Shown in pieces: positions 45,438-53,782 of a DNA stretch of 64,000 nucleotides. Source of the DNA: Paraglaciecola polaris LMG 21857 (lineage in GTDB: Bacteria > Pseudomonadota > Gammaproteobacteria > Enterobacterales > Alteromonadaceae); the NCBI RefSeq assembly GCF_000315055.1, contig NZ_BAER01000023.1, forward strand, positions 1 through 64,000, in the 5' to 3' direction. The notes under the pieces were generated by a model. It was not told the origin of the DNA and did no database searches. It saw only the letters and a list, made by a program, of their open reading frames with translations. The position numbers were made by a program, and so were the translations under genes. Numbering within the stretch: the stretch's first letter is position 1; each line of letters starts with the position of its first letter.

Positions 45438-46238
45438 ATGAGTGATTTTTCTAAAAGGCATGGTTTTCATTCTGTTGAAGAAGCAGAAATAACTATTCGC
45501 GAAGATGCACCTCAAGAGCTGCGAGACTTCCTTATTCAATTTAGTTATGAGCTTGGTATTGGGCCAAAGAAATTGCGACCAATTGTTTGCAAAATGCTCA
45601 GAAAAGCCCCAAACCAAGATAACTGGAGTGAATTTCCAAATATAGATTGTGAAGTAAGAAACCTGATTGAGGAAGCACGTTGGTACAAGGTTTACGACTT
45701 GATTGAAAGAGTTTACGAATATTTATGCACTGAATGTTTTGAAGACCGTCAAGATGAATTTTGTGAGGAGTTAAACGAGTATTTCATTGAAAATGGGATA
45801 GGCTGGAAGCTAGCTGACGGTTTAATTGAAATGAGGGGCCCTGAAGGGTTCGAAGTAATCATCAAAGATGCTAGAACTAAGGAGTTGGAGTCTGGAAATG
45901 AGACAGCCAGCAACGAACTGCACGAAGCTATAAAGGACTTATCTAGACGACCTAAACCTGATTCCACTGGCGCTATTCAACACGCTATGGCGTCACTTGA
46001 ATGCGTTGCAAGAGAAGTATCTGGTGCTCGAAATGCAAACTTAGGTGATATTCTCAAACGGGGACAAGTTGAAATTCCGCCGCCTCTCGATGAAGCAGTC
46101 AAAAAAGCATGGGGATTTGCCTCTGAGTTTGGGCGGCATATCCGTGAAGGAAGAGAGCCTAAACAACCTGAAGCGCAACTTATCGTTGGAGTTTGCGCTT
46201 CTGTGGGGCATTTCTTGTTGTCGTCAGAGTCTAACTGA
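45438..46238 (+). CDS. AbiJ-like protein with C-terminal HEPN-type region
   Basis: A 266-residue protein whose N-terminal 110 residues (FLIQFSYELGIGPKKLRPIVCKML...VYEYLC) resemble the AbiJ N-terminal domain 4. Its C-terminal 110 residues (STGAIQHAMASLECVAREVSG... and WGFASEFGRHIREGREP) match an abortive-infection HEPN-like region, with the R..H found in such RNases. HEPN domains usually cut RNA and halt growth of infected cells. It is the last gene of the nine-gene run, one base after the GIY-YIG stop. It ends 32 bases before the converging tnsC. Identification is moderate and activity is inferred. Confidence 0.65.
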   Translation: MSDFSKRHGFHSVEEAEITIREDAPQELRDFLIQFSYELGIGPKKLRPIVCKMLRKAPNQDNWSEFPNIDCEVRNLIEEARWYKVYDLIERVYEYLCTECFEDRQDEFCEELNEYFIENGIGWKLADGLIEMRGPEGFEVIIKDARTKELESGNETASNELHEAIKDLSRRPKPDSTGAIQHAMASLECVAREVSGARNANLGDILKRGQVEIPPPLDEAVKKAWGFASEFGRHIREGREPKQPEAQLIVGVCASVGHFLLSSESN

Positions 46239-46270
46239 ATGCCTAAGCTAATCATCAGTTGAAAGTGTGA

Positions 46271-47905
46271 CTATTTGATCGATGCTATCAGTCCATTTTT
46301 GACCAGATTAGCATGCATCTCAGACTCGGTATGTGATTGAGAATGAATATAACGCAAATCGTCATGGTCTAGTTTGTGCCAATGTGATGGTGTAATAACG
46401 TTTGATTTAGTCTGTTTAGATAAAGATTTACGTTTTATATAACTCGATTTGCTTGATTCAATTTCTGTGACCAACTGTTTGACCAGTGTTTTATTATCTA
46501 TGTCTGGATGTTGTTCCTTTAACAAAACAATTTGTGAAGCGTGCTGTTTGTAATCGATATCTAGAAGACTTAGTAGTAGCTCAAGTTGACTATCTGATGG
46601 TTTATCTCTTTGCTGTGATATTTCTTCTTCAGGCAAGTCTTGAGGCATGCTGTTTACCACTGTATCAACATCAACTTCTGGCATGGTTAAATCTGAAAAT
46701 TTGGCTATCTGCGCACTATCCCCAGAACGTAACGCATCTAGCATTGGGTGAACATTCTTCACTTCCTCTTCATAGACAGTGTCAAAAAGGGGAATTGATA
46801 GCTCTTCTTTTCGAGATACGATGGCTCGAATTTGTGCGATCACAAAGAGTTTAACTGCGATATCTAGTATCCCTTGCGAAAGGTCGAACAAATGTCCTAT
46901 TATCTCCGGCGAAGGCTCATTCGTCCTAGCTTTGACCCATTGGAAGCGCCAAAGTCGTTTTATAAAGCGTGTCCAGTTCAAATAATCATATTCTGTTTTA
47001 GATATTCCCCATTCCATATTGCCAAAACCAATAGTACGTCTAGCACCTCTCAGACCGTCTGCAAAAAGAACTTTTGCTTTTAGAGTGCCTATTAAAAATA
47101 TCGGAATGCCTAAAACGTTTGTCATTGTAGTAAAGAAGTTAAGTAATTCTTCGCTATCAGATTTTGAAGTGTTCAAATGTTGAATTTCATCGATAACAAG
47201 TAAACCGACTGAGTGAGCTAATGCTATTTGTGACATCGTTTTTAATTGTGTTTTAGGCCCAATCCGTATTCCTTGACTATATCGCTTGTGATAGTCAGTA
47301 CCTACGATCTGATCGATTTCGAGGAAAAAATTTGAGCACATACTGCTCAGTTCACCGTCATAAGGACATTCCACCACGACGTAGGGAATCTGTTGCAACA
47401 TATTGTAATCTGGGTGTTCTATTAACTGGGGGTATGTTGACAGTACTCTTTTCATTGCGGTTGTTTTACCACTTCCAGAGCAGCCGATTAGCGTCATACC
47501 TAATGCTGAACGGTCGGTTGTTGGGAACAATTTAGCATCGTCTCGATGACCTTGCATCGCGAGATAATTTTCTTGAATAGCGACTTTGTCATGATTTAAT
47601 GCAGGATTTCGCTTTAAGTAACCTGTACGGATCATTAACGATAGTTTTCTTTCTAGATCAAGATGACTTGGTAAAGGATGGAAAAATGTTCCACTTAGTA
47701 AACGAGCTATCGCGTGCAATCTTAAACGAGGGTGTAGATCCAAGTCATCTTTTGAATGTAATGGTCTGGAGGATAATCTCTTTGCTAGTGAAAGGTCATC
47801 AAGCCAAATACTAGGTAATGCTTCAATTAGTGGATTCCCTTTATATTCTTCTAAATCCTGCTCAATGTAATTAGCTGTTACAGCTACTATTTTGTTATAA
47901 ATCAT
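46271..47905 (-). CDS. tnsC: TnsC AAA+ regulator of transposition, younger element
   Basis: A 544-residue AAA+ ATPase. Walker A GCSGSGKTT starts at residue 141 and Walker B is LLVIDE with D239/E240. The C-terminal 60 residues are basic. It begins 2 bases after tnsB. TnsC bridges target selector (TnsD or TnsE) and transposase, and in Tn7 it enforces immunity against a second copy of the same element. Sequence divergence from the older element's TnsC may explain why the resident element did not block this insertion. No tnsD follows: the defence operon converges on it instead. Confidence 0.92.
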   Translation of the reverse strand: MIYNKIVAVTANYIEQDLEEYKGNPLIEALPSIWLDDLSLAKRLSSRPLHSKDDLDLHPRLRLHAIARLLSGTFFHPLPSHLDLERKLSLMIRTGYLKRNPALNHDKVAIQENYLAMQGHRDDAKLFPTTDRSALGMTLIGCSGSGKTTAMKRVLSTYPQLIEHPDYNMLQQIPYVVVECPYDGELSSMCSNFFLEIDQIVGTDYHKRYSQGIRIGPKTQLKTMSQIALAHSVGLLVIDEIQHLNTSKSDSEELLNFFTTMTNVLGIPIFLIGTLKAKVLFADGLRGARRTIGFGNMEWGISKTEYDYLNWTRFIKRLWRFQWVKARTNEPSPEIIGHLFDLSQGILDIAVKLFVIAQIRAIVSRKEELSIPLFDTVYEEEVKNVHPMLDALRSGDSAQIAKFSDLTMPEVDVDTVVNSMPQDLPEEEISQQRDKPSDSQLELLLSLLDIDYKQHASQIVLLKEQHPDIDNKTLVKQLVTEIESSKSSYIKRKSLSKQTKSNVITPSHWHKLDHDDLRYIHSQSHTESEMHANLVKNGLIASIK

Positions 47906-47907
47906 GT

Positions 47908-49986
47908 TTAGTCCTCGTCGAAGTCCACATCTAAATCAGGTAAAGAAAAATCATCCTGCTTTTTAAAAGCCTTTACATTATTAGGCGTAGGAGTGTTTTG
48001 CTTTTCGCTTGTTTCGCCAACTGATCGTTTGCACCTCTCTTTGGCTATCGCTTCCAGTTTATTTTTTCTAATCTCTTTGAGTCTTGCATTATCTGATTTA
48101 TTGGATGAAGTTTTTTTGGAACGTTGCTGAGCCGATGTTAATCGTTTGTCGATTTCGTCATCTATTTTTTGGCGCTCAGCTGCGTTGTCTTTGTCCGTTT
48201 TATCTCCTTGACGCTTGCGAATCAGTATGGCTTTTCTAGCCTCGTAAACAGTCATATCAGCATACGCTCTGCTACGATCAGTTAAATTCGCATTCCAAAA
48301 TTTATTTGAACTACTACTTGGAAATATATAAATTGTATTAGTCGTTCTTGGGTCAAAAGCAATTTGCACCGAATTGGGTCTTGTTCGATGTTTATCACGC
48401 AGAAACCAGCCCTTTTCGAATGCTTCTGGGCATGTATAGATTAAAGAGTTAACTTTAATGCCTAGGTTTGAAACTGTTGCTTTCGTTCTTGGCAAAGTTA
48501 AGATTTTGAATTTTTGAAGATCAAATGATTTTAGAGTGCCAGAGCGATTTTCTATTCCCCAATTCCAGAGATCTTTTGGAGTGAAAGGAAGGTCAATGGG
48601 AATATCGGGGTCAGCGTCATAGTTTTTCATTACCTTCAAGTTGTGCTTGTAGATAAGTAAAACTATGATTTCTTCAAACTGTCGAATATTGAGTTCGGCA
48701 TCTAATCGATAATCTTTTCCGCCACGTTTTTTTGCTGTTTCGTCGGTCACCACACCGGGGGCGTATGGTTTGAACTCTGCCTGTAAAGTCAGAAATTTTC
48801 GTTCAACTATGCCCTTAGCGTCACCGCGACGTGCCGTCGCGTTCTCTATTCGAACATTTGCAGAATCGACTAACGTGTTACTTTGATTTGATAATAACTC
48901 CCCTTTGTCGGCAAGAACCGCTGATGGTAGGCCTATGGCTGGCCAAGAGTCATGTTTAATAGTTAATCCTAGTGATGCACAAATGTCGACTTTGTTTTCT
49001 AGGCAGTTAGCTAGCGCCATCATTGCTACTACATACGATGGAGGTTCGAAAGTGAGGTAGTACCCCGACACAAGACGAGAAAATACGTCGATGGCAATTA
49101 ATAGTGTGGGTCGACCAATAATAGCTTGAGCATCATTTTCACTTACCAAATATAAATCGATAATAGTGGCATCAAATTCAAATCTATCCCCCGGCCCCAA
49201 AACTTGTGCAGTGGCAGTGCTTGTTAATTGCCTTTTGTCTTTTTCAAACGTGATATCTGCATTGCGTGCTTTTGACGTTTCTTCAGGTTTGTACTCTTTT
49301 GTAAATAAATGTTTTAATTGAAGTAGGGTCGGCATATCGTATTTAGATATGTTGGGGTACTGTTCCCTCACGGCTTTGGTCACTTTGTCGTGCACTTTTA
49401 CCCAAGGCATGCGATTGGCTTTCATATAGAAAGTGTCTATGGCTTGTCTAAATATTTGTTTTAAATCATCCGTTATAGGCACTCCAATACCGACTGAAGT
49501 AATGCGTTTTGGCCCTACTTTATTCGTAGTGATAATTCTCGTTTGGTTTGGTGCTCCCATCCTTTGAAAATCAGGTAGTAGTGCATTTTTACATTGACCA
49601 CGTTGTAAATATTGGCGCATTAGTTTATAAAAATGCTTGCGGCTAGGCTTGTACTTAGACTTTTTTATTACCTGACGAAAGAGGTTACTCCACTCATTTT
49701 TAAACAAGCGCAATGGGTTGTTTGCTACACACTTCATGGATTCCCATCGATTGTCTCTGCAAGCTAATTCCTTTTTATTTGCCTTTCTAGAGATGTCTAA
49801 AAGATACGGATCTTCTATTTGTTGTGCCTGATTACTTCTTAAAGCATTAGTTATTTCGTTAAAGTTAAAATCTTCTGGATCTGCTAGAAGTGCATGAATA
49901 TCTATCCAGATAGCATAGTCGGGGGTTATCGCCAATACTCGGAGCGAACGTTGTTGATATTCAACAACGCTGTTAACCAACAGCAT
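47908..49986 (-). CDS. tnsB: TnsB DDE transposase, younger element
   Basis: A 692-residue TnsB. The DDE triad is at D272 (FEFDATIIDLY), D360 (AVLADKGEL) and E395 (GIVERKF), one residue off the Tn7 TnsB numbering. The N-terminal helix-turn-helix regions (1-240) should read the TTGGTACCAA repeats in both ends. The C terminus after residue 575 is a lysine/glutamate-rich helix followed by the acidic LPDLDVDFDED tail, as expected for TnsC contact. The start overlaps the tnsA stop by 14 bases. Confidence 0.93.
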   Translation of the reverse strand: MLLVNSVVEYQQRSLRVLAITPDYAIWIDIHALLADPEDFNFNEITNALRSNQAQQIEDPYLLDISRKANKKELACRDNRWESMKCVANNPLRLFKNEWSNLFRQVIKKSKYKPSRKHFYKLMRQYLQRGQCKNALLPDFQRMGAPNQTRIITTNKVGPKRITSVGIGVPITDDLKQIFRQAIDTFYMKANRMPWVKVHDKVTKAVREQYPNISKYDMPTLLQLKHLFTKEYKPEETSKARNADITFEKDKRQLTSTATAQVLGPGDRFEFDATIIDLYLVSENDAQAIIGRPTLLIAIDVFSRLVSGYYLTFEPPSYVVAMMALANCLENKVDICASLGLTIKHDSWPAIGLPSAVLADKGELLSNQSNTLVDSANVRIENATARRGDAKGIVERKFLTLQAEFKPYAPGVVTDETAKKRGGKDYRLDAELNIRQFEEIIVLLIYKHNLKVMKNYDADPDIPIDLPFTPKDLWNWGIENRSGTLKSFDLQKFKILTLPRTKATVSNLGIKVNSLIYTCPEAFEKGWFLRDKHRTRPNSVQIAFDPRTTNTIYIFPSSSSNKFWNANLTDRSRAYADMTVYEARKAILIRKRQGDKTDKDNAAERQKIDDEIDKRLTSAQQRSKKTSSNKSDNARLKEIRKNKLEAIAKERCKRSVGETSEKQNTPTPNNVKAFKKQDDFSLPDLDVDFDED

Positions 49987-50791
49987 AAAGCCCCCCAGTA
50001 TTTATTTGACGAGAGATACATTGAATATCTTTACACTGAAGAGTTGTATATGGTTTTTTGATGTCAAACGCGAGAATTCGATAGCTAAAAGAGTTTCGAG
50101 CTACTTTCAATGACTCCCCCGGCATCAGTCCATGGCGTTTGTCAAAATCGGAACATGCTTTAGTTAGCTTTATGTTGGGTAAGTGTTCTATTTCGTCCCA
50201 TAAGTCAAAAACTCGCTCATGAATTTCGTCGCTTATCTCAAGGTCTTTACCGCCCAAGATCCATTCTATATTTACCTGTTGCGTGTGAGGTATATCTAAC
50301 TCTGTCATTAATTGCCATTCAATATCTTTAGCAAGAAAACTGCGCCGCTCAATTTCAAGTTTTTGAATAGTATTTTTGTCCATAAGATCTTTTATGTACT
50401 TTACTTGAATTGCCTTTTGCTTGCTTTGGATATTGTCGTAATCAAGAAGGATATCTGTTGTGAAAACGTGATATTTATTGCCCTTCTTCGGGTGTTTAAT
50501 ACCTGCTTTTTCAGCGACTTCTAGGGTTGTTTCGATATCGATTGGATACTGTTCTCGAATGTCACAAATAGATTCATCCCAATCGAACAGACTAAAGGTT
50601 AAGAATTCGAGCTTGGATAAAAGGTGAACCACACGTCCAGTTCGGTGTGATAAGACCCTATAACTGGTTCCTTTGCTGGATATTTCTTGGATGTAAATCC
50701 ATGGTTTGTAGCCTTGTTTGCGCCCTGTTCCTCTGCCGCTTTCCTGACGCTTTTTGATCTCTTCCTTTGTGAACCAGAATTGTTGCGACAT
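49973..50791 (-). CDS. tnsA: TnsA 5'-end endonuclease, younger element
   Basis: A 272-residue TnsA, nearly the same length as Tn7 TnsA (273). The active site is E62, D113 (TTDILLDYD) and K131 (AIQVKY). The ATG at 50791 lies only 150 bases from the right tip, so its promoter sits within the end repeats, and TnsB binding there would repress tnsABC, as in Tn7. The presence of TnsA indicates cut-and-paste movement. Confidence 0.93.
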   Translation of the reverse strand: MSQQFWFTKEEIKKRQESGRGTGRKQGYKPWIYIQEISSKGTSYRVLSHRTGRVVHLLSKLEFLTFSLFDWDESICDIREQYPIDIETTLEVAEKAGIKHPKKGNKYHVFTTDILLDYDNIQSKQKAIQVKYIKDLMDKNTIQKLEIERRSFLAKDIEWQLMTELDIPHTQQVNIEWILGGKDLEISDEIHERVFDLWDEIEHLPNIKLTKACSDFDKRHGLMPGESLKVARNSFSYRILAFDIKKPYTTLQCKDIQCISRQINTGGLYAVG

Positions 50792-50839
50792 AAGTGTTCT
50801 CGTTACTTGCTATATAGGTAAGCATAACGGAACTTTTAA

Positions 50840-50941
50840 TTGGTACCAAATTTAATCGATACTTTGTAAATTTGGTACCAATATTAATATTGTTGGTACC
50901 AAATATAATATACTTGGTACCAATATTAATATGCTCTTACA
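50840..50941. repeat. Right end of the younger element with four TTGGTACCAA repeats
   Basis: Perfect TTGGTACCAA palindromes occur at 50840-50849, 50872-50881, 50893-50902 and 50914-50923, spaced 32, 21 and 21 bases. The last is followed by TATTAATATGCTCTTACA to the tip. The outer 28 bases match the left end at 26 positions. More, closer sites on the tnsA side follow the Tn7 rule for right ends. Confidence 0.9.
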
Positions 50942-50946
50942 ATGGC
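50942..50946. repeat. Target-site duplication, right copy (ATGGC)
   Basis: ATGGC follows the CTTACA tip directly and equals the left copy. It lies 21-25 bases downstream of the glmS stop codon, the normal Tn7 insertion position. Confidence 0.92.
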
Positions 50947-50966
50947 CCATATTATTTAACGTGTGC

Positions 50967-51002
50967 TTATTCAACCGTTACGCTTTTTGCTAGGTTTCTA
51001 GG
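50967..51002 (-). promoter_or_regulatory. attTn7 recognition segment at the 3' end of glmS
   Basis: The last glmS codons (NLAKSVTVE and stop) form the conserved sequence that TnsD proteins bind, with insertion occurring about 25 bases further on. Both TnsD genes in the window can be explained by this site. Limits are taken from the known size of the Tn7 site and not from a visible boundary. Confidence 0.75.
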
Positions 51003-52799
51003 TTGGTCTACATCAGTTCCTTTGATGATAGCCACATAATAAGACAGCAACTGTAACGGTAGGGTATAGATAATCGGCGCTATTGCGGCTGCGCAATGGG
51101 GCACATTGATTACGCGCATGGTTTTATCGCTTTGGAAGTGAGCTTCTTTATCGGCAAACACATACATGATACCGCCTCGGGCACGCACTTCTTCAACGTT
51201 AGATTTTAGCTTTTCGAGTAACTCGTTATTAGGTGCCACTACAATTACGGGCATCTCATCATCAATCAGCGCTAACGGTCCATGTTTAAGCTCGCCTGAA
51301 GCATAGGCTTCCGCGTGAATATAGGAAATCTCTTTAAGCTTTAAGGCGCCTTCCATTGCGATAGGGTATTGATCGCCGCGGCCTAAAAATAGGCTGTGAT
51401 GCTTGTCGGCAAATTCTTCTGCTAAATCCTTTATGCCTTGTGTCAGGCTTAAGGTTTCTTCTAATTTACTGGGTAAGCTGTGCAAGCCATCTACTATGGC
51501 TTTATGATCTACGTCACTCATTCCATTATGTTTACCCAAAGCCAAGGTTAGCATTAAAAAACCTGTGAGCTGAGTAGTGAACGCTTTGGTTGAAGCCACG
51601 CCAATTTCAGCACCTGCAAGGGTCATAAATGCAAGATCTGACTCGCGTACCAAAGAGGAGCCAGGCACATTGCAAATGGTTAAGCTTGAGCTATATCCTA
51701 AACTTTTCGCCAGGCGTAAGGCGGCAAGAGTATCGGCGGTTTCACCCGATTGAGAAATGGTAACCAATAAACTATTAGGGTGAACAAAGGATTTGCGATA
51801 ACGAAATTCAGAGGCAATTTCAACGTTACACGAAACGTTGGCGTATTGTTCTAACCAATATTTTGCCGTCATGCCTGAATGGTAACTGGTACCGCAAGCG
51901 ACGATCTGTACGTGCTTGATGTTAGCTAGCACCTCATCGGCACCTTGACCAAAGATATTAGGGCTGATGTCGTGTTCACCTAAGCGTCCTTGCAGACAAT
52001 TGCGCACCACACTTGGTTGCTCGTGGATTTCCTTGAGCATGTAGTGGCGATAACCGGCTTTGTCGCCTGCATCGTGTTCGATATCCGATTCGATAATGTC
52101 GCGCTCAACAACTTGGCCGCTTTGGTCGTATACGATCACACTGGTGCGTGTTACTTCAGCCACATCGCCTTCTTCAAGGTACATAAAGCGACGGGTGACG
52201 GGTAATAGCGCCATTTGGTCAGAGGCAATAAAGTTCTCGCCAATACCAAACCCGATCACCAAGGGGCTACCAGAGCGTGCAACTATCATGCGCTCTGGCT
52301 CAAGCTTGTCGATAATCACGGTTCCATAGGCACCTTCAAACTTGCTTACCGCTGTTTGTACGGCTTGCAGTAAATCTGCGCCTTGATCTAACTCGTAATG
52401 CACCTGATGAGCGATTGATTCCGTATCGGTATCAGAGCTAAAACCGTAGCCTTTTGCTGAAAGCTCAGCGCGAAGATGCTGGTAATTTTCGATGATGCCG
52501 TTGTGAACAACGGCCACTCGTTCACTGGAGAAATGCGGGTGTGCATTTGCTTCGGTTACACCACCGTGAGTTGCCCAGCGAGTATGGGCAATCCCTACAC
52601 TGCCTTTGACTGGTTCTTTGTGCAGGGCATCGGCAAGTTCTTTCACTTTACCTGTGCGACGGATACGGGTTAAATTGCCGTCGCTATCCAGCAATGCCAC
52701 GCCTGCGGAATCGTATCCACGGTATTCTAAGCGTTTCAGGCCTTCTAGCAATATTTCTACTACGTTGCGCTCTGCAATCGCGCCGACTATCCCACACAT
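50967..52799 (-). CDS. glmS: Glutamine--fructose-6-phosphate aminotransferase (isomerizing)
   Basis: A 610-residue enzyme that makes glucosamine-6-phosphate, the first step toward UDP-GlcNAc for cell wall and lipopolysaccharide. The N-terminal nucleophile cysteine is C2 in MCGIVGAI after methionine removal. The glutaminase domain (1-240) is followed by two SIS sugar-isomerase domains, with [21 protein letters not shown] and the C-terminal NLAKSVTVE. It begins 3 bases downstream of the DeoR gene and is probably co-transcribed with it. It is intact despite the insertions just past its stop codon. Confidence 0.97.
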   Translation of the reverse strand: MCGIVGAIAERNVVEILLEGLKRLEYRGYDSAGVALLDSDGNLTRIRRTGKVKELADALHKEPVKGSVGIAHTRWATHGGVTEANAHPHFSSERVAVVHNGIIENYQHLRAELSAKGYGFSSDTDTESIAHQVHYELDQGADLLQAVQTAVSKFEGAYGTVIIDKLEPERMIVARSGSPLVIGFGIGENFIASDQMALLPVTRRFMYLEEGDVAEVTRTSVIVYDQSGQVVERDIIESDIEHDAGDKAGYRHYMLKEIHEQPSVVRNCLQGRLGEHDISPNIFGQGADEVLANIKHVQIVACGTSYHSGMTAKYWLEQYANVSCNVEIASEFRYRKSFVHPNSLLVTISQSGETADTLAALRLAKSLGYSSSLTICNVPGSSLVRESDLAFMTLAGAEIGVASTKAFTTQLTGFLMLTLALGKHNGMSDVDHKAIVDGLHSLPSKLEETLSLTQGIKDLAEEFADKHHSLFLGRGDQYPIAMEGALKLKEISYIHAEAYASGELKHGPLALIDDEMPVIVVAPNNELLEKLKSNVEEVRARGGIMYVFADKEAHFQSDKTMRVINVPHCAAAIAPIIYTLPLQLLSYYVAIIKGTDVDQPRNLAKSVTVE

Positions 52800-52802
52800 A
52801 GG

Positions 52803-53582
52803 TTATGCTCCAATTTTTTTAGTTTGTGCGCAAATGACCTTTACGCCCTGTTTTTCAATATGTTGTTTATCGCTATCCGCGATCAAATCATCGGTAACCA
52901 ATATGGATATGGCCAACCAGGGCAATTCAATATTGGGAATTTTACGTTGTAATTTTTCAGATTCTGCCATGACGACCACCTCACCAGAAACCTCTGCCAT
53001 TACTTGGCTCAGTTGAGTGAGTTCATTGAAGGTGGTGGTACCTTTATAGAGGTCGAGTCCTGCAGCGCCAATAAATGCTTGGTCAAAATTGTAGGCGCGT
53101 AGGACTTGCTCCGCCATTTTTCCCTGAAACGCATGGGATTGCGGATCCCATGTGCCGCCCGTCATTAGCACTTTTTGTTCATTTTCTTGCTCTAGCAGTG
53201 AATTGGCTACATGCAATGAATTCGTCATGACCACTAAGCCTATTTTGCTCGCCAGCTCAGGAATAAGTGCCGCTGTGGTACTGCCACTGTCAATAATAAT
53301 GCGGTTATGATCTTTGATCAGTGTCGCCGCCGCTTGGGCTATGGCAATTTTTCGCGCCGAGAGTTTTTCACTGGAAAGCTCTGAAGAATCTTGCGGTAAG
53401 GGTACTGCACCACCAAATTTACGCAGTAATAGGCCATTATTTTCAAGCTCGGTCAGATCTTTACGGATCGTGACCTCCGAAGTCGAAAATAATTTAGCAA
53501 GCTCATCAACCATGACTTCACGGTGTTCATGAAGGCGATCAATAATGGCGCGGCGACGTTGTTGAGTGTTTCGTTTTTGCAT
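52803..53582 (-). CDS. DeoR-family transcription regulator upstream of glmS
   Basis: A 259-residue DeoR/GlpR-type protein. The N-terminal winged helix (residues 5-57, RRRAIIDRLHEHREVMVDELAKLFSTSEVTIRKDLTELENNGLLLRKFGG) is followed by the sugar-phosphate-sensing C-terminal domain with IIDSGSTTAALIPEL and FIGAAGLD. The position directly before glmS suggests that it controls amino-sugar synthesis in response to a sugar phosphate. A strongly AT-rich palindrome around ATATATATGTTTCGAAAC (53590-53607), just upstream of its start, is a possible operator. Confidence 0.92.
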   Translation of the reverse strand: MQKRNTQQRRRAIIDRLHEHREVMVDELAKLFSTSEVTIRKDLTELENNGLLLRKFGGAVPLPQDSSELSSEKLSARKIAIAQAAATLIKDHNRIIIDSGSTTAALIPELASKIGLVVMTNSLHVANSLLEQENEQKVLMTGGTWDPQSHAFQGKMAEQVLRAYNFDQAFIGAAGLDLYKGTTTFNELTQLSQVMAEVSGEVVVMAESEKLQRKIPNIELPWLAISILVTDDLIADSDKQHIEKQGVKVICAQTKKIGA

Positions 53583-53704
53583 AACTCGAAATATATATGT
53601 TTCGAAACGAAAGATAAAGGGATTATTTTATCCCCTGTGTACTGAGCTATTCCACAAAATATATAAAATAAAAGGGGCTGAATCAGTCAATAGCTAAACC
53701 ACAA

Positions 53705-53735
53705 AAAAACCTCTACTTTGTGGGTAGAGGTTTTT
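53705..53735. terminator. Rho-independent terminator between glmU and the deoR-glmS unit
   Basis: AAAAACCTCTAC (53705-53716) pairs perfectly with GTAGAGGTTTTT (53724-53735) around a 7-base loop. A- and T-rich flanks on both sides suit termination of glmU, which ends at 53783 on the minus strand. Confidence 0.85.
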
Positions 53736-53782
53736 ATTAAATTACATTGTGACTAGATTGGGTGCCAGTGGCTAAGCCGTGT

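Larger units (their letters stand above)
20314..50941. mobile_element. Younger, complete Tn7-like element at attTn7 (30,628 bp)
   Basis: The boundaries are read directly. The left tip TGTAAG starts at 20314 and the right tip CTTACA ends at 50941. The terminal 28 bases are inverted repeats differing at only two positions, and ATGGC is duplicated on both sides. Insertion lies 25 bases beyond the glmS stop, the classic Tn7 spot. The element encodes tnsA, tnsB, tnsC at the glmS side and tnsD, tnsE far away in the opposite orientation. Cargo comprises a Gabija-like pair, an Xre regulator, membrane proteins, a WYL regulator and a Zorya-led defence operon. Intact tips, duplications and intact tns genes suggest it may still be mobile. 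Confidence 0.95.

Noticed and set aside
35514-46238. Assignment of the downstream genes to BREX or DISARM
   Set aside because: No PglZ, BrxA/B/C/L, DrmA, DrmB or DrmC-like gene is present. A methyltransferase plus helicase alone is not enough.
1-50941. Possibility that either element is a CRISPR-associated transposon
   Set aside because: No cas6, cas7, cas5/8 or Cas12k-like gene and no direct-repeat array is seen. Both elements carry full-length TnsD proteins, which explains the glmS target without guide RNA.
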